Positions 11,190-21,308 of a stretch of 64,000 nucleotides of DNA are shown piece after piece; positions within the stretch are counted from its first letter, which is position 1; every line of letters starts with the position of its first letter. The stretch lies in NCBI GenBank assembly GCA_038503035.1, contig JAVSML010021630.1:698928-762927 (forward strand). Reading direction: 5' to 3'. Source of the DNA: Crocodylus rhombifer (lineage: Eukaryota > Chordata > Crocodylia > Crocodylidae). A model generated the notes under the pieces. It was not told the origin of the DNA, made no database searches, and saw nothing but the letters and a program-made list of their open reading frames with translations. The translations under genes were made by a program, and so were the position numbers.

Positions 11190-11946
11190 GCTGTCCGCCT
11201 CCTGGTATGGGCCTTCCCACTTTTCCGAGAGTGGCTTGCGCCTCCACTGCTGCACCAATACCTGGTCTCCTGGTTGGAAGTTATGGACTGGCGTGTCTAG
11301 GGGAAGTCACTGGAAGGAGGCGGTGTACCTGTGGAGAGAGGTTAAGACAGACTGAAAGGCAATAACATATGCTTTAAGTTCGGTAATACCTAATATGAAG
11401 GTGACTGCTTCTCGGGCTCCTGGTGGCAAGACTCGGGGCGGCATTCCAAACATTATCTCATAAGGGGACAATTTAATACCTCTTCGTGGTGTATTACGGA
11501 TACGAGTTAAGGCTAGTGGGAGCGCCTGAGGCCATTTTAAGTGAGTCTCTATACAAATTTTTGTCAGCATTGCTTTTAGGGTTCTGTTCATGCGTTCCAC
11601 CTGGCCTGAACTCTGAGGTCTCCATGGAGTGTGGAGTTTCCATCGAATCCCTAGGGCCTTAGCTACCTCCTGTGTTACCTTCCCAATAAAGTGTCCCCCT
11701 TGGTTGGACTCTGTGGATTCCAGAAGGGAGTATAGGGGCACGATTTCATTCAGCAAAGTGCGTGCCACCACTGATGCCATCGCTGTCCGAGTTGGGAAAG
11801 CTTCTATCCATCCTGTTAACTGGTCTACCATCACCAGGAGGTATCGATGTTGTCCAGACTTGGGGAGTTCAGCAAAGTCAATTTGCCAGGCTTGTCCCGG
11901 GTAGTGAGCCCACTGTCTTTCCCCCATTGGAGTGGGGGGTTTTGCT
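11190..11946 (-). pseudogene. pol: Integrase (IN) catalytic core and C-terminal part
   Basis: Counting from the Met at 11927, the core shows the first catalytic residue in WQIDF (D17), then ESNQGGHF where the second Asp is Asn (N75), and SSGQVERMNRTLK with the Glu (E111). The N75-E111 spacing of 35 matches DD35E. The N-terminal HHCC zinc domain is missing through the deletion. TGA at 11309-11307 interrupts the frame, which continues in phase into the C-terminal VQQWRRKPLSEKWEGPYQ region. Confidence 0.92.
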
Positions 11947-11948
11947 GG

Positions 11949-12657
11949 TCAGGGTGTATTTTGCTTCCACTCCTCTAAGTCTTTTTGGAGAGAAATGCCA
12001 AAAATGTGTGGGGCAGATACAAATCCTTGAGGCAAAACAGTCCACATAAATTGAGACTTATGGTGAGTGTCCGGATCTTCCCATTCAAAAGCAAAGAGCC
12101 TTTGGCTATCCTCGTGGAGAGGAATGGAAAAGAAGGCATCTTTCAAATCAAGGACTGAGAAGATTTTTGCATCTGGCGGGATTTGGGTTAAGATGGTGTG
12201 AGGATTTGGGACTACTGGGTGATCTGCTAGGACCTTTTGGTTTACAGCCCATAGATCTTGTACCAGCCGATACGAGGTCCCATCAGCTTTGGGTACCCCG
12301 AGTATGGGGGTATTAAACGGAGACGAACCCTCCACCAGCCAGCCATATCCTTTAAATTTCTCTATCAAGGGCTTCAGTCCCATCCTAGTCTGTCTATTGA
12401 GGACATATTGTTTTACGCGAATGGGCCCCTCCCCTTCTTTGAGGCGCACTCTTACCGGTGTCACGAACTTGGCCCTTGTGGGGGTTCCGTCGGCCCATAC
12501 CTGTGGATGTACGTTTTCTAAACTTTCAATTCCCACTGCCGAGCTTTCGCCCCTCAAGAGTGCCATCTGGTAGTTGGATCCTTGTTTCACCGGCAGCTGG
12601 ACCACCATCTGGTCTCCTCGGAAAAAAATCTCGGCTTGGAGTTTGGTAAGGAGATCT
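11949..12657 (-). pseudogene. pol: Reverse transcriptase (RT), fingers and part of palm only
   Basis: Counting from the Met at 12608, the segment shows QYVLNRQTRMGLKPLIEKF, the SPFNTPILGVPK block, the first catalytic Asp in SVLDLKDAFFSIPL (D154) and the VLPQGF motif (192-196). It stops after about 219 codons. The YxDD loop with the other two catalytic aspartates, the thumb, connection and RNase H are absent. The next in-frame codons already belong to integrase, so an internal deletion joins near 11950. Dead enzyme. Confidence 0.92.
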
Positions 12658-12705
12658 CATCCCAGCAGGGTAACCGGGCAGGCGGGAGAATAAACAAAGG
12701 CACGC

Positions 12706-12903
12706 TCAAGCAAAATTGTCGCCAATTTTGGTGAGGAGGGGTCTGCACATGGGTAGCTTATTCTGCTTACCCTCAATTCCTTCTACGGTTACATACTTTC
12801 CACTTTCCCCTCCAAGTGGGGGTTTTTCGGGGAGCATTGAAAATGTGGCCCCAGTATCTACTAATGCTTCATAATTTTTGCCACCAACACTTATTTTTAC
12901 CAT
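12706..12903 (-). pseudogene. pol: Retroviral aspartic protease (PR) remnant
   Basis: The active-site block ALVDTGATFSMLP is present, followed by a flap-like VEGIEGK segment. The frame is shared with nucleocapsid and interrupted at about 12710 by a single-base shift. The protease C-terminus (PACPVTLLG, then D-L-L-T-K-L) continues in the RT frame, with a TGA at about 12660-12658 where Trp is expected. The enzyme acts in virions to cut Gag-Pol; this copy is non-functional. Confidence 0.85.
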
Positions 12904-12957
12904 GGGATCCTTGCGGGACTCTGCCTGCAGAGCGGTGGCCTTGGATCCTGGTCCCCA

Positions 12958-13109
12958 TCAATTGGGTTCCTCTCTGGAGAGTTCAGCTCTCATTTGGTGG
13001 GACCTAGAGTGTTCCCCCCTCTTCCCCCTCAGCCGGGGGCACTCTCGCTTCCAATATCCCTTTTCTTTACAATAGGCACATGTATCCGCCTCAACATGTC
13101 CCGCTCCCT
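12958..13109 (-). pseudogene. gag: gag nucleocapsid (NC) remnant, damaged zinc knuckle
   Basis: One CCHC-type knuckle is readable at 13080-13037: CAYCKEKGYWKREC, so C-X2-C-X4-Y-X4-C, with Tyr where His is required. A basic tail follows (RLRGKRGEHSR). The frame ends at TGA 12960-12958 and continues in the same frame into protease. This is the gammaretroviral arrangement where gag and pol are separated by one stop that is read through. Everything before the knuckle is lost. Confidence 0.82.
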
Positions 13110-13831
13110 GTGACACGAAACCCCCAAATACCCAAGTAAATCCAATAGTCTTGAAACCAGTCAATAAGGTATTAAGGCACTCAGGCATATGCAGATGGAT
13201 TGAAAATTCCAAAACTAAAACTTCAGGAAAAAAGTTCTCTTTTCTTCTTAGGATACCTCCAAACTAAATGCATGCATTATTCCAAAACAGATTACCAATT
13301 CTAAGCATATCTGGAACATTACAGCTTCAAATGAAATGGTTACTATACCTTCACCTTTAAAAGATCACCCCTTCCACTGCCCCACCACCCTATAAATCTG
13401 TCTGAAGTACAGAACATATCTACCTTTTCAATAAACTGGAGTAAGGGTGCAGAGATGGGGGAGCAAGCCGCTGTATGCTGCCTGCTCCCCCCATCTCCAA
13501 GTTTGTCCCAGCACATGCTATTTTCGCATGCTTTTTTTTTTCTGGGGTTTATTTGTGCTACCAGAAAATCCTGCACTGCAAATTAGCAGTGCCAAGCATC
13601 GTTTAACATGCAATGAGTGCAGTTTGTGATACCACAAAGCCCACATGCCTGCACATCTGAACACACCCTAAGCATGCAAGCCAGAAAAAAAGCAGAAGCA
13701 AATCCAAATTATGACAGTGCCTGAAAATCCAAACTCTGACAGTCTGCCTGCAAACACCACTGTACACAACAGGTGAGGAGACAGCAGCTTGACACAATGC
13801 AAAAGATTATGCTGACAGTTATACTTGTTGC
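13110..13831. other. Non-retroviral block replacing most of gag
   Basis: Between matrix and nucleocapsid, where p12 and capsid should be, no retroviral similarity is visible. The block is AT-rich at 13200-13440. At about 13530-13671 it holds a MITE end whose reverse complement (TTAGGGTGTGTTCAGATGTG, then CACTGCTAATTTGCAGTGC) resembles the element near 32855. It is therefore host genomic sequence, either inserted after integration with a deletion or carried in the viral genome. Boundaries are approximate. Confidence 0.6.
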
Positions 13832-14476
13832 ACATTTCCTGATCCAAGATGGTTGGTCCTGGGCCGTGCCCCACCAACAGTCAATGTAAGGGAACTGGTC
13901 CCAATGTCCGTCATGGACTACTACGTTATGCACCCTTGTGACCTGGTCAACATCAACGGATCCCATTCCTGACCAGCCTACCCCGAAGGTAGGCCATTCT
14001 AATTGGCTGAACTTCGTGAGCTCATCCTTAGTCATTTTTATTCCATAATCTCCATATTTGATGAATTTATCGAAATTTCTTAGTATACAACCCAATGGTG
14101 TGGAGGAGTTTTCTACTCGGGAGCGACCTGTACTCATAACGTCTCTTCCTAATTGCCGGAAACAGGTATTCCCGGACCAACATCCTGTCGGACCACCAAA
14201 CAACAATACTAACAAAATAAGACAGGGAATTAGTATACTCACTCCAAACACGCCCAGGTACCTCGTCCTCAGAGTCCGCAGCTGGGGTGACTCAAATGGA
14301 AATGGAGTGCCTTTAACCTCCTGGGTGCCCCGACTCACACTTTGGGCCTCGTGGCAAGCCCAAATAATGGCTTGGTGCGCACTCCACAAGTACATACGGC
14401 GGTCTTGTCGTCCGGCCCCAGGGTGGTCCAAGAGCGCTCCTGGCTGGCTCGCCAGAACTGTTGCACAAGGGGCCAT
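13832..14476 (-). pseudogene. gag: gag matrix (MA) with a glycoGag-like leader frame
   Basis: From a Met at 14476 the frame runs without stop through the primer site and leader into gammaretroviral matrix. A hydrophobic segment of about 23 residues is encoded at 14260-14192, and a Met is at 14137. The matrix homology starts STPLGCILRNFDKF at about 14107 and includes the LEWPTFGVGW and GHWDQFPYIDCWW landmarks, ending near 13832. Matrix normally begins Met-Gly for myristoylation; the local Met here is followed by Ser, so either that start was lost or the longer frame was used. In murine leukaemia-type viruses an in-frame upstream leader with a membrane anchor makes glycoGag, and this arrangement looks equivalent. 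After MA the gag frame is interrupted by unrelated DNA, so this is a remnant. Confidence 0.8.
14437..14454 (-). other. Primer-binding site, tRNA-Arg type
   Basis: The plus-strand 18-mer CTCCTGGCTGGCTCGCCA equals, as I recall it, the 3' end of vertebrate tRNA-Arg (ACG/TCG-type) including CCA, so the viral strand (TGGCGAGCC...) would anneal to it. It is separated from the LTR by the 4 bases 14455-14458. This would make the element an ERV-R class provirus by primer use. Confidence 0.85.
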
Positions 14477-14834
14477 TTGAGCTCCTGGAGGCTAAGTTCC
14501 AATCTGGTCCCCAGAAGTGAGTCACACCACAAGCCACAGAGACAAAGCCTTTATTGCTTGCAAGCGGGTCGGCCTGGAGTCATGAGACTCAGATCAAAGC
14601 CAACCCTGAGTGCCTATTCTCCATTGCTTATATACTCGATTACAAGGTATTGGAAAATTCCATTAGCGCAGGCATACTTCAGGTTACATAGTTGTGAAAT
14701 TGGTTGCAAAGTTTGGGACTTTCTAGCCGTTAGCTTGTGGTTTGCAGTCTCTCGCAACAAAACAGAAAATCAAGTTGCAGGTGCTTCTTTGGTACATTCT
14801 TGTGAAAGCAGTTCTAGCCCCAGCTTGTCCCACA
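14459..14834 (-). repeat. Proviral 5' LTR
   Basis: 376 bp, TG...CA. In viral sense it carries TATATAAG (14628-14635 on the plus strand as CTTATATA) and the poly(A) signal AATAAA (14550-14555 as TTTATT) about 75 bp further on. This gives a U3-R-U5 layout with the start of R between them. It lies next to the primer-binding site, which identifies it as the 5' copy. Confidence 0.95.
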
Positions 14835-14838
14835 ATAT

Positions 14839-15970
14839 GAGGCTGATTGATTTTTAAATAAGAGTCCAGGTGAAGATTTCAATGCCCGGGAGGATCCAGA
14901 GGGGGTGCAGTGGCACTGCTGCATTCACCTTTTTCGACTGGAGCAGACCACAGGAACCTATATAAAAAAACAGTCCCCAAAGCAGGTGAGAATCCTCCTC
15001 TTCCTTTTCCTCTCTGCCTCCTTTCTTTTCCCTGCCTCCTGTGCCTGCTGCTGTTGCTTTCCCTGCTGAGGTAGGGGAAGGAGGAAAGTGGAGGGGTGGG
15101 GATGTGCCTCTGAGCATAGAGAGGAAGGGAGGGAGGAGTCCTACCTACTTTTGGGGGTCTTTAAAATGTTTCTGGAGGTTCCCATGCAGTCGGCCCAGAC
15201 CTGTCAGTGGAGGGGGGAGGAGACTGGGAACAGGAGTGCACCCACCCTTGCAGCATGGGTTGCTGCTCCCAACTGCCTTTTGCCAAATCCTGGATCCGCC
15301 AATGTTTGAATGGTATTCCACTTCAATAGGGAAGCCTTGTAAACACTCCATTCTCTTCAAGCAAAAGTATTTCCATCCTATCAGTGAAGGTATGTATTAT
15401 TTTGGCTGGGGTCTCCAGCCAAGACAGGCATTGTGTGTGAGTTCATTGACAGGCAGCCCTTGCCCCCCAGAATTGCAGTTGACACAAAGTATGGACCAGA
15501 GGTGATGGAGATCAGACAGCAGGTCAGCAGCACCCTGCTTCCCAGAAAGATTTCCTCTGTCATACACAGTTAGGCCCCCAGACCCTTGCTAGGGTAGCAG
15601 CAAGACTTAGTTCTCGATATATTGCCTGTAAATAAAGTATTTTCAAATCACAAGTCTCATCAAGATACTACCAGCAGCTCACTTGTTGCTTCAGGCACAA
15701 GCTATAGCAGTCAGCCAATAGGTACAACTGTGAGAGGTTAATACAGGATTCTACCCCTTCAGCTTGCTGAGCCAGGCATAAGCAGCAGCCAACTTGACAA
15801 CTGCATGCCATGCAGATGCTTCCAGGTGTGCTATTCCACTGAAAAAACAGCTTCCTCACTTAAGACACACCCCCCAATTTGGGGCAGGGGGAGGAGGGAA
15901 GAGGAGGCTGGTTTGGGGAGTAAAGTTGTGTGTTGTATGCAAGAAAATATCGTAAGTGATCTGCAGAGTG
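14839..15970. other. Intergenic, possible MITE at about 14890-15300
   Basis: Left GGAGGATCCAGAGGGGGTGC and, on the opposite strand at the right, GGCGGATCCAGGATTTGGC resemble a pair of inverted termini around a GC-rich core. I found no clean target duplication. Several open frames here are by-products of GC-rich composition. Nothing else is recognised. Confidence 0.35.
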
Positions 15971-16560
15971 GGGAAATGTACCTGTAATTGGGTGGAGTGG
16001 ATGAGTTACTTAGAGTAGACACAGATCTCTGAGGCAAGCTTTTGTTTTATTTAAAAGAGAAAGAATAACTTAGGGTATACTCACAAAATCCAATATAGCA
16101 TGTTCAAGCCTTGTTACCTCTTATGCACAATTTGTTAAAGACACCCTTACAGATGATGCCTGGAGCAGATCAGCTAAGCCGCGACCGGCTCTGGGTCATC
16201 GGTTCTGCAGCACCCGCAAAGCTTCTTAAGTCATTTGCACACCTTGCTCAAATTTTGTCCCAAATTTATTTTCATTCAAGCAGAATTTAGAACCAAATTT
16301 GTATTAACCTTTACTATGATTGGCTAAGGGGCTATTCTACCTGTGGTTAGCAGACCTTGACCGCATTGAGCTACCAAGTTCATTTTGTATTCTGTTGTGG
16401 TTAAAAGTTTGTCAAATGGCTTCGAGCTTCTGCCTTGTTGGGTGAGTGGTTCACCTTTTGACACCGTTTTGTGGTTTGCAGCACACTGCAGCACAGGTGT
16501 TTTATTATCTTGACAATGTTATGAAACCACGTTTCCCTGTTTCGGCAGCTCAGTACCAAC
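15971..16560 (-). repeat. Possible solo LTR or LTR fragment
   Basis: Read on the minus strand the region has a CCAAT box (about 16318), a weak TATA-like TATATT (about 16095) and AATAAA (about 16050) in the right order, then a TG/CA-compatible end near 15980. Neither second terminus nor target duplication is clear, so this is only a suggestion. Confidence 0.25.
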
Positions 16561-16757
16561 TGTGCAGTCAGAACACTTGGGTTTCTCTTTTGTCAACTTC
16601 ATATCTGCTTTCTGTGCTGTCAGCACGATTGAGTATATGGGTACCACAGGAAAACCCATTGCCTTAGCGCTTGTTTGCTGGAGCACACTGGGTAGCACTG
16701 CTGGCATCACTATGACATTTGGGGGACCCAAAGTGGCAGACATAAGACTCCTTTGGT

Positions 16758-17941
16758 TAGGGTTACCATACATCTGGGTTTTCCCAGACATGTCCTCTTT
16801 TTGAGTTCTTTCTCTGTCCTGGTGGTTTTTTTAAATATCTGCAAATGTCCAGGATTTTGCTCTGCCTCTGCCTTTCTGGCACTTCCTGGCTTAACCCAGC
16901 AAGCAGCTGCTTGGGGCTGGGAAGAGTGGGGGAAGGCAACTGGACACCAGGGCATCATTTGCCTTTGCACATGCCCTGGCAGCTGCAGGCGTGTAAATCT
17001 GTATGAGGTGGGTGTTGGAGGGCCAGGGATGGGGACTACAGGGGCTGTCTCTGTGTATGTCTGTGGATCAGCATGCAAGGGGGGCAGGTGCCTGTTGGCA
17101 CTGGTGAGGCAGGGGAGGTGGGGGGAGAGAGTGGGAGGAGTTCTTTGAGGGCAGCAGGGAGCTGCATGGGCAGCAGTGCTTGGGGGTCCAGGGGACTGCA
17201 GGTATGGAGTGAGGAGCACCAGCAGAGTTGCGGGGGGCAGGGGGCTGTGGCTTAGGAGTGAGGGGCATCAGGGGGGTGGGGAGCTGTGGCTTGGGAGCAT
17301 GGGGCACAGGTAGGGCCAGGGGATGAAAGTTGAAAGTGAGGGCAGCAGCAGGGCTGGGGAGGCTGTGGCTTGAAAGTGAGGGGCAGAGGTAGGGTATGGG
17401 CATATCATTGCCCCCACCCACAGTCATACCCCCTCACACAGGTGTCCTATTTTGAAACTGAAAATATGGTAACTAGGGGTGCACTGATAGAGCATTTTTT
17501 TGGCTGATACCAATGGTTCATTTTTAATGAGCCAGACTGGCCGATACCAATCTGATAGCCAATCTGACAGCCAGGCAGCTTGGAGAGCAGCTTCCAGCTG
17601 GTAAGTCTGTTGTGGGGGAGGAGGGAGGGAAGGTGTGCGGGGGGCAGATTGAGGACCTGTGGTGAGGGAGGGAGTGGGGCTGGTGCTGGGACAGCTGCTG
17701 CACTCCCGCTCCTTCTCATACAACAGACTTACCAGCCAGACACTGCTGTCCATGCTGCTGGGTTTCACTCCCGGCTGCCTGCATGCTGTACAGCGGCTGA
17801 GCATATAAACAGGGAATTTATTGGCCACATTATTGGCCACGTCAGCCAAAAAAGATGATTGCTGAGACTGTCAATTTTCCTTATATTGGAGTCAATCCAA
17901 TATGGGACTGATGTATCAATGCACCTCTAATGGTAACCCTA
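16758..17941. mobile_element. hAT-type DNA transposon, host of a nested insertion
   Basis: The left end TAGGGTTACCATACATCTGG and the right end, in reverse complement TAGGGTTACCATATTTTC once the nested element is removed, are inverted repeats. The flanks CCTTTGGT (16750-16757) and CCTTTGGC (17942-17949) are a 7/8 target duplication. The interior is GC-rich with no transposase. The MITE at 50174-50303 has related ends. Confidence 0.82.
17474..17929. mobile_element. hAT MITE nested in the right end of another hAT
   Basis: 456 bp with ends TAGGGGTGCACTGATA and, in reverse complement, TAGAGGTGCATTGATA. It is flanked by a perfect 8-bp duplication ATGGTAAC (17466-17473 and 17930-17937), which is itself part of the older element's terminus. 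The same family is present in opposite orientation at 18245-19006. Confidence 0.92.
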
Positions 17942-18244
17942 CCTTTGGCCATTTCTTCAGAGAAGAAGTTAAGAAAGCAGGTACTGTTTGTTCATCAAAG
18001 GCAGGTATAGACATGCTCCTCCTCCTCCTCTCAATCCCCCAAACACAGAACCATGGTTCCTGACTGTCAAAAGGCCTCTAACTTAAGTCTGATGTGTTTC
18101 ATTGCAGTATTAGCCCACTTCAGTGCTCAAAATCTCAGTACTCAGGCATTAACTTAGGGCCTTGTTATGCAGTTATTTTGGGCAGCTCCTGGAGCTCTTA
18201 ACCCCTGGGTTGTCTGCAAATTAACACCTTAAAGTGGCTTTGGA

Positions 18245-19006
18245 TAGAGATGCACTGATACATCAGTCCCATATGAGATTGGCACTGATATAAGGAAAAT
18301 TTACTGTATCGGCAACTGGCTTTTTTTGACTGATGTGGCTGATAATGTTGCCGATAAATGCCCTGTGCATGCGCACATCCACAGTGCAGCACACAGGTGG
18401 CCAGGAGTGCAGCCCAGCAGTGTGGAAAGGAGCAGGGTCCAGCTGGTAAGTCTGTTGTGAGGGAAGGGGCATGGGGGGGCAGATTGAGGCCCCCCCCCAG
18501 TGAGGAAGGGAGTGGGGCTGGGGTTGGGGCAGGGGCTGGCACTGAACAGCCCGGGTGGAGCATGGGATGGGGCTGTGAGTAGCTCATCCGGGGGGTGTGG
18601 GGACGGGGTGGTGGCTCCTGCAGCTATGCATATGCTGAGAGGGCATGGGGGCACTTGCCCTGGATCTGTACACAGGGCAAGGGCGGGCTGCCACTGTGGG
18701 CTGAGACCTCAGTGACGCCAGGCTCTTTCCAGTGTCTCTTTCTCCACTTGCAGCTCTGCCCCACACTCTGCCATGGCTGTGCAGTGCCTGCCCCAGCCCC
18801 AGTTCCAGCTCCACTCCTCCCTCCCTCACTATGAGGGCCTCGATCTGCCCCACCCAAGCCCCTTCCCCCACAACAGTCTTAAGAGCTGGATGCTGCTCTC
18901 CATGCTGCTCAGCTGCATATCAGAATCCGATCAGTATCAGCCAATATGGGTCATTAAAAATTGGCCATCAGTACTGGCCCAAAAATTCTCTATTGGTGCA
19001 TCCCCA
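18245..19006. mobile_element. hAT MITE, second copy, opposite orientation
   Basis: The left end TAGAGATGCACTGATACATC and the right end in reverse complement GGGGATGCACCAATAGAG match the family of 17474-17929 in inverted order, including the subterminal TTTTTAATGA block. The internal GC-rich part is longer. The target duplication is eroded. Confidence 0.82.
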
Positions 19007-19024
19007 GTTTTAGGGAGCTATTTT

Positions 19025-19174
19025 GTACCCATGTTGGTCTGAGACAAAGAAAAACATAAAACTCTAAAACTCTGGGTTCAGAGGTGGTACCTTTTATTAG
19101 ACCAGCTAAAAATAGCAAAAAAGTTCTTTCTTTACAAACTTTCTGGCACATACATCCTTCTTTAGGCTGAGGAG
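19025..19174 (+). repeat. Dispersed repeat with TTTTATTAGACCA core, copy 1
   Basis: The blocks GTACCTTTTATTAGACCAGC, AACTTTCTGG and TTAGGCTGAGGAG occur in the same order as in 52609-52700. The family was not identified from sequence alone. Confidence 0.6.
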
Positions 19175-19199
19175 AAATGAAAGATTGTAAAAGTCCTCT

Positions 19200-20643
19200 T
19201 AGGTAGAAAATAAACTTCATTTTACACAGAGGAAGTTGAGGCTGGATATATGCAACTGAAAGTCACACTACTCCAGGGCAAGATTATCTCTGAGCCACAC
19301 TACCCAGCTCCTCTTCCATTAACGTGCGGCCACTCCCCCACAGCTATGCCACCCAAGCTGGAAGGCCTCCAGTTTCCCAGGATCTCTCACACCTTCACCC
19401 AGAAAGCAAGGGTAAAAGCCTGTCCTGACTCACCAGCTCTCTAGTGGCAACTCACAGCTTCAGCTTCTAGACCTGCCCCTGACACCAGGCCTTTGGTGGC
19501 AAGTCATAGCTGTGTAGGTGGGGAAGTCAGAAAAGGTTGCTAAACAAAGGATGTGACTGCTCCACACTCCAAGCTAGCACTAATACTGATCAACATTTGT
19601 GCAGCTCACAGTGTAAGGTGTTACAGGACTTTTACTAGCCAAATCCAGATGTGTTCTGTATTTGCATAACATAGTGGGGAGTGAAAAGCCATAACAATGA
19701 ACAAGGCCAGGTGAGATACTCCTCGGACCCAGTGTTTAATATGCAGCCTTTGCATTACCCCAGAGGTCTGACCATAGTGGGGACACATACCAGGACAGTG
19801 ATGTATTACTGTGGTTCTACCCAAGGGGCTCCTAAAAGCATAAAATCCTGTCAGCTTCTTGTGGAGAGGGACAATGAACGGGAGAGTCTGGTAAAATGTC
19901 TTTGCATTTAAAGAAAAAGAGGACGATCTACATTAGGAAGATTTTAGCCAGCTGCTTCAGATGGTGAGGTTAGGCCTCTCACTCTGTATAGTGTGGGGTT
20001 ATGCTAGTACAGTTGATCCTACTGGGTCCTGTACACTGATGTAAGAGCACTGCAATAACTTCTTCAACTTGCCTACTGTAGATAATCCCTTACAGACAAA
20101 AACAAAGGAAGGAAGCAGCTGTGTTTGGCAAAGAAAGATATTATAGCAAAGTAACTGAAAGATTGTATGTCAAAGATGCAAAGTCTACTGATACACAACA
20201 GCCACATTCAGGGCATCTGATTGACCTTGGGGATTGGACTGATGTCAGGGCACTGAGGGGCCCCTTTTTTTGATTTGCCCCTTCTGGAAATCTTATGGTC
20301 AAAGAGCAAGGTAGGGGTGGGACATGTTGGAAATTCTGCTTGGTGTAGAAAAGTCATTGGGTTTTGTATACTGAAGCCCTAGCCAAGCTACCCACTGCTC
20401 CATGCATTTCTAAGTACTATTAGACCACACTACCAATGCTGAGATGAGGCTCTATACTGGGGACTGATGACCAATTTGGACCTAGGAGTTTGGGAATAAA
20501 ATCAAGTGTTGCAGCCAGTACAGGAAAAGACTGCTAGCAAAGAGGTAAAATTTTCACAATGAAATCCTCCTCAGCCTCACTCTGTGCTATGCCAAATATG
20601 ATTCTAGTGTTCACTTGCAGGTTAGGAACCAACTGACATATTA
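19200..20643. other. Intergenic sequence, nothing recognised
   Basis: Mixed-composition DNA with short frames only. No splice-bounded exon, RNA gene or repeat terminus was recognised. Confidence 0.45.
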
Positions 20644-21308
20644 TTAGGCTGTGTGTAGGCAAAACGAGGAGAGTATGCACATGACACTTTAAAGCAGGCT
20701 AAATGCTTTTACACTGCTTTAATGATTTTGGTGTTTCCATGCCTCGGCAGCATATTGCGCATTAAGTCTAGCCATTATAGAAAATTTGTCAGCGTAATGT
20801 GCTATAAATGACTTGGGATGCAGCAAACTAAGACTCCTCTGAGGAGTTTGTTTGTGCTCCTATAGCCTCAGACTGAAGCACCAGACTCTGTGCAGTTTGT
20901 GGCTCTGCAGAAAGCCCTGCAGGCAGCTTGGCAGCAGACTGGGAAATCAGGCTCCGCCCAAGAAAAGCAGCAAGCCTCATCCCCCCAGAGCCTGCCTGAG
21001 TTGCGCAGGGGCCTGGTGCTTCCCTTTGCAGATGTGGTGCCCCTTGGGACCCCGAGCCAGGTGCCTGTGGGTGGGTGCTTCTGGGGGGGTTGCTGCCACT
21101 GCTGTGAATGGAAACACTGTGCCCCACCTCAGCCCAGGGACTGCTCTGCCCACCGGCAGCTTGCCCTTCTTTCCCTGCCACTGGGGAGGCAGGTAAATTG
21201 GGTGTGTGCATGACACGGGGGTTTAATCAGACCTAAATTAAAGCTGTTTCTTTAAAAAACCCACTGCTTCAATTTAGGGCCCCCGTTTTGTCTACACACA
21301 CACCCTTA
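20644..21308. mobile_element. Harbinger-like MITE, copy 2
   Basis: Ends are TTAGGCTGTGTGTAGGCAAA and, in reverse complement, TAAGGGTGTGTGTGTAGAC. The flank TTA appears at both sides, consistent with a 3-bp target duplication. The body aligns with 1394-2071, including AGCATATTGCGC and the terminal AAACCCACTGCTTCAATTTA block. Confidence 0.75.

Larger units (their letters stand above)
9075..14834 (-). mobile_element. Gammaretrovirus-like endogenous provirus, complete LTR to LTR, defective
   Basis: Two 376-bp LTRs in the same orientation bracket a 5-kb interior read on the minus strand. The ends are TG...CA, and the insertion is flanked by a 4-bp target duplication ATAT (9071-9074 and 14835-14838), the size typical of gammaretroviruses. 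In viral order: 5' LTR, tRNA-Arg primer site, leader with gag MA, a non-viral block, gag NC, stop codon, protease, partial RT, integrase, env, polypurine tract, 3' LTR. I count 10 differences between the LTRs (2.7%, nine transitions), so the insertion is moderately old. All of capsid, the RT active-site loop, connection and RNase H are missing, and the remaining genes carry stops and frameshifts. It cannot encode an infectious virus. Confidence 0.95.

Noticed and set aside
17068..18870. Many long open frames on both strands in GC-rich DNA.
   Set aside because: They lie inside hAT elements, overlap in all frames, are Pro/Ser/Gly low-complexity and have no domains; a composition effect.
20828..21213. 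Overlapping frames of over 100 codons on both strands.
   Set aside because: They lie within the MITE core and are not conserved as frames in its homologue at 1394-2071.
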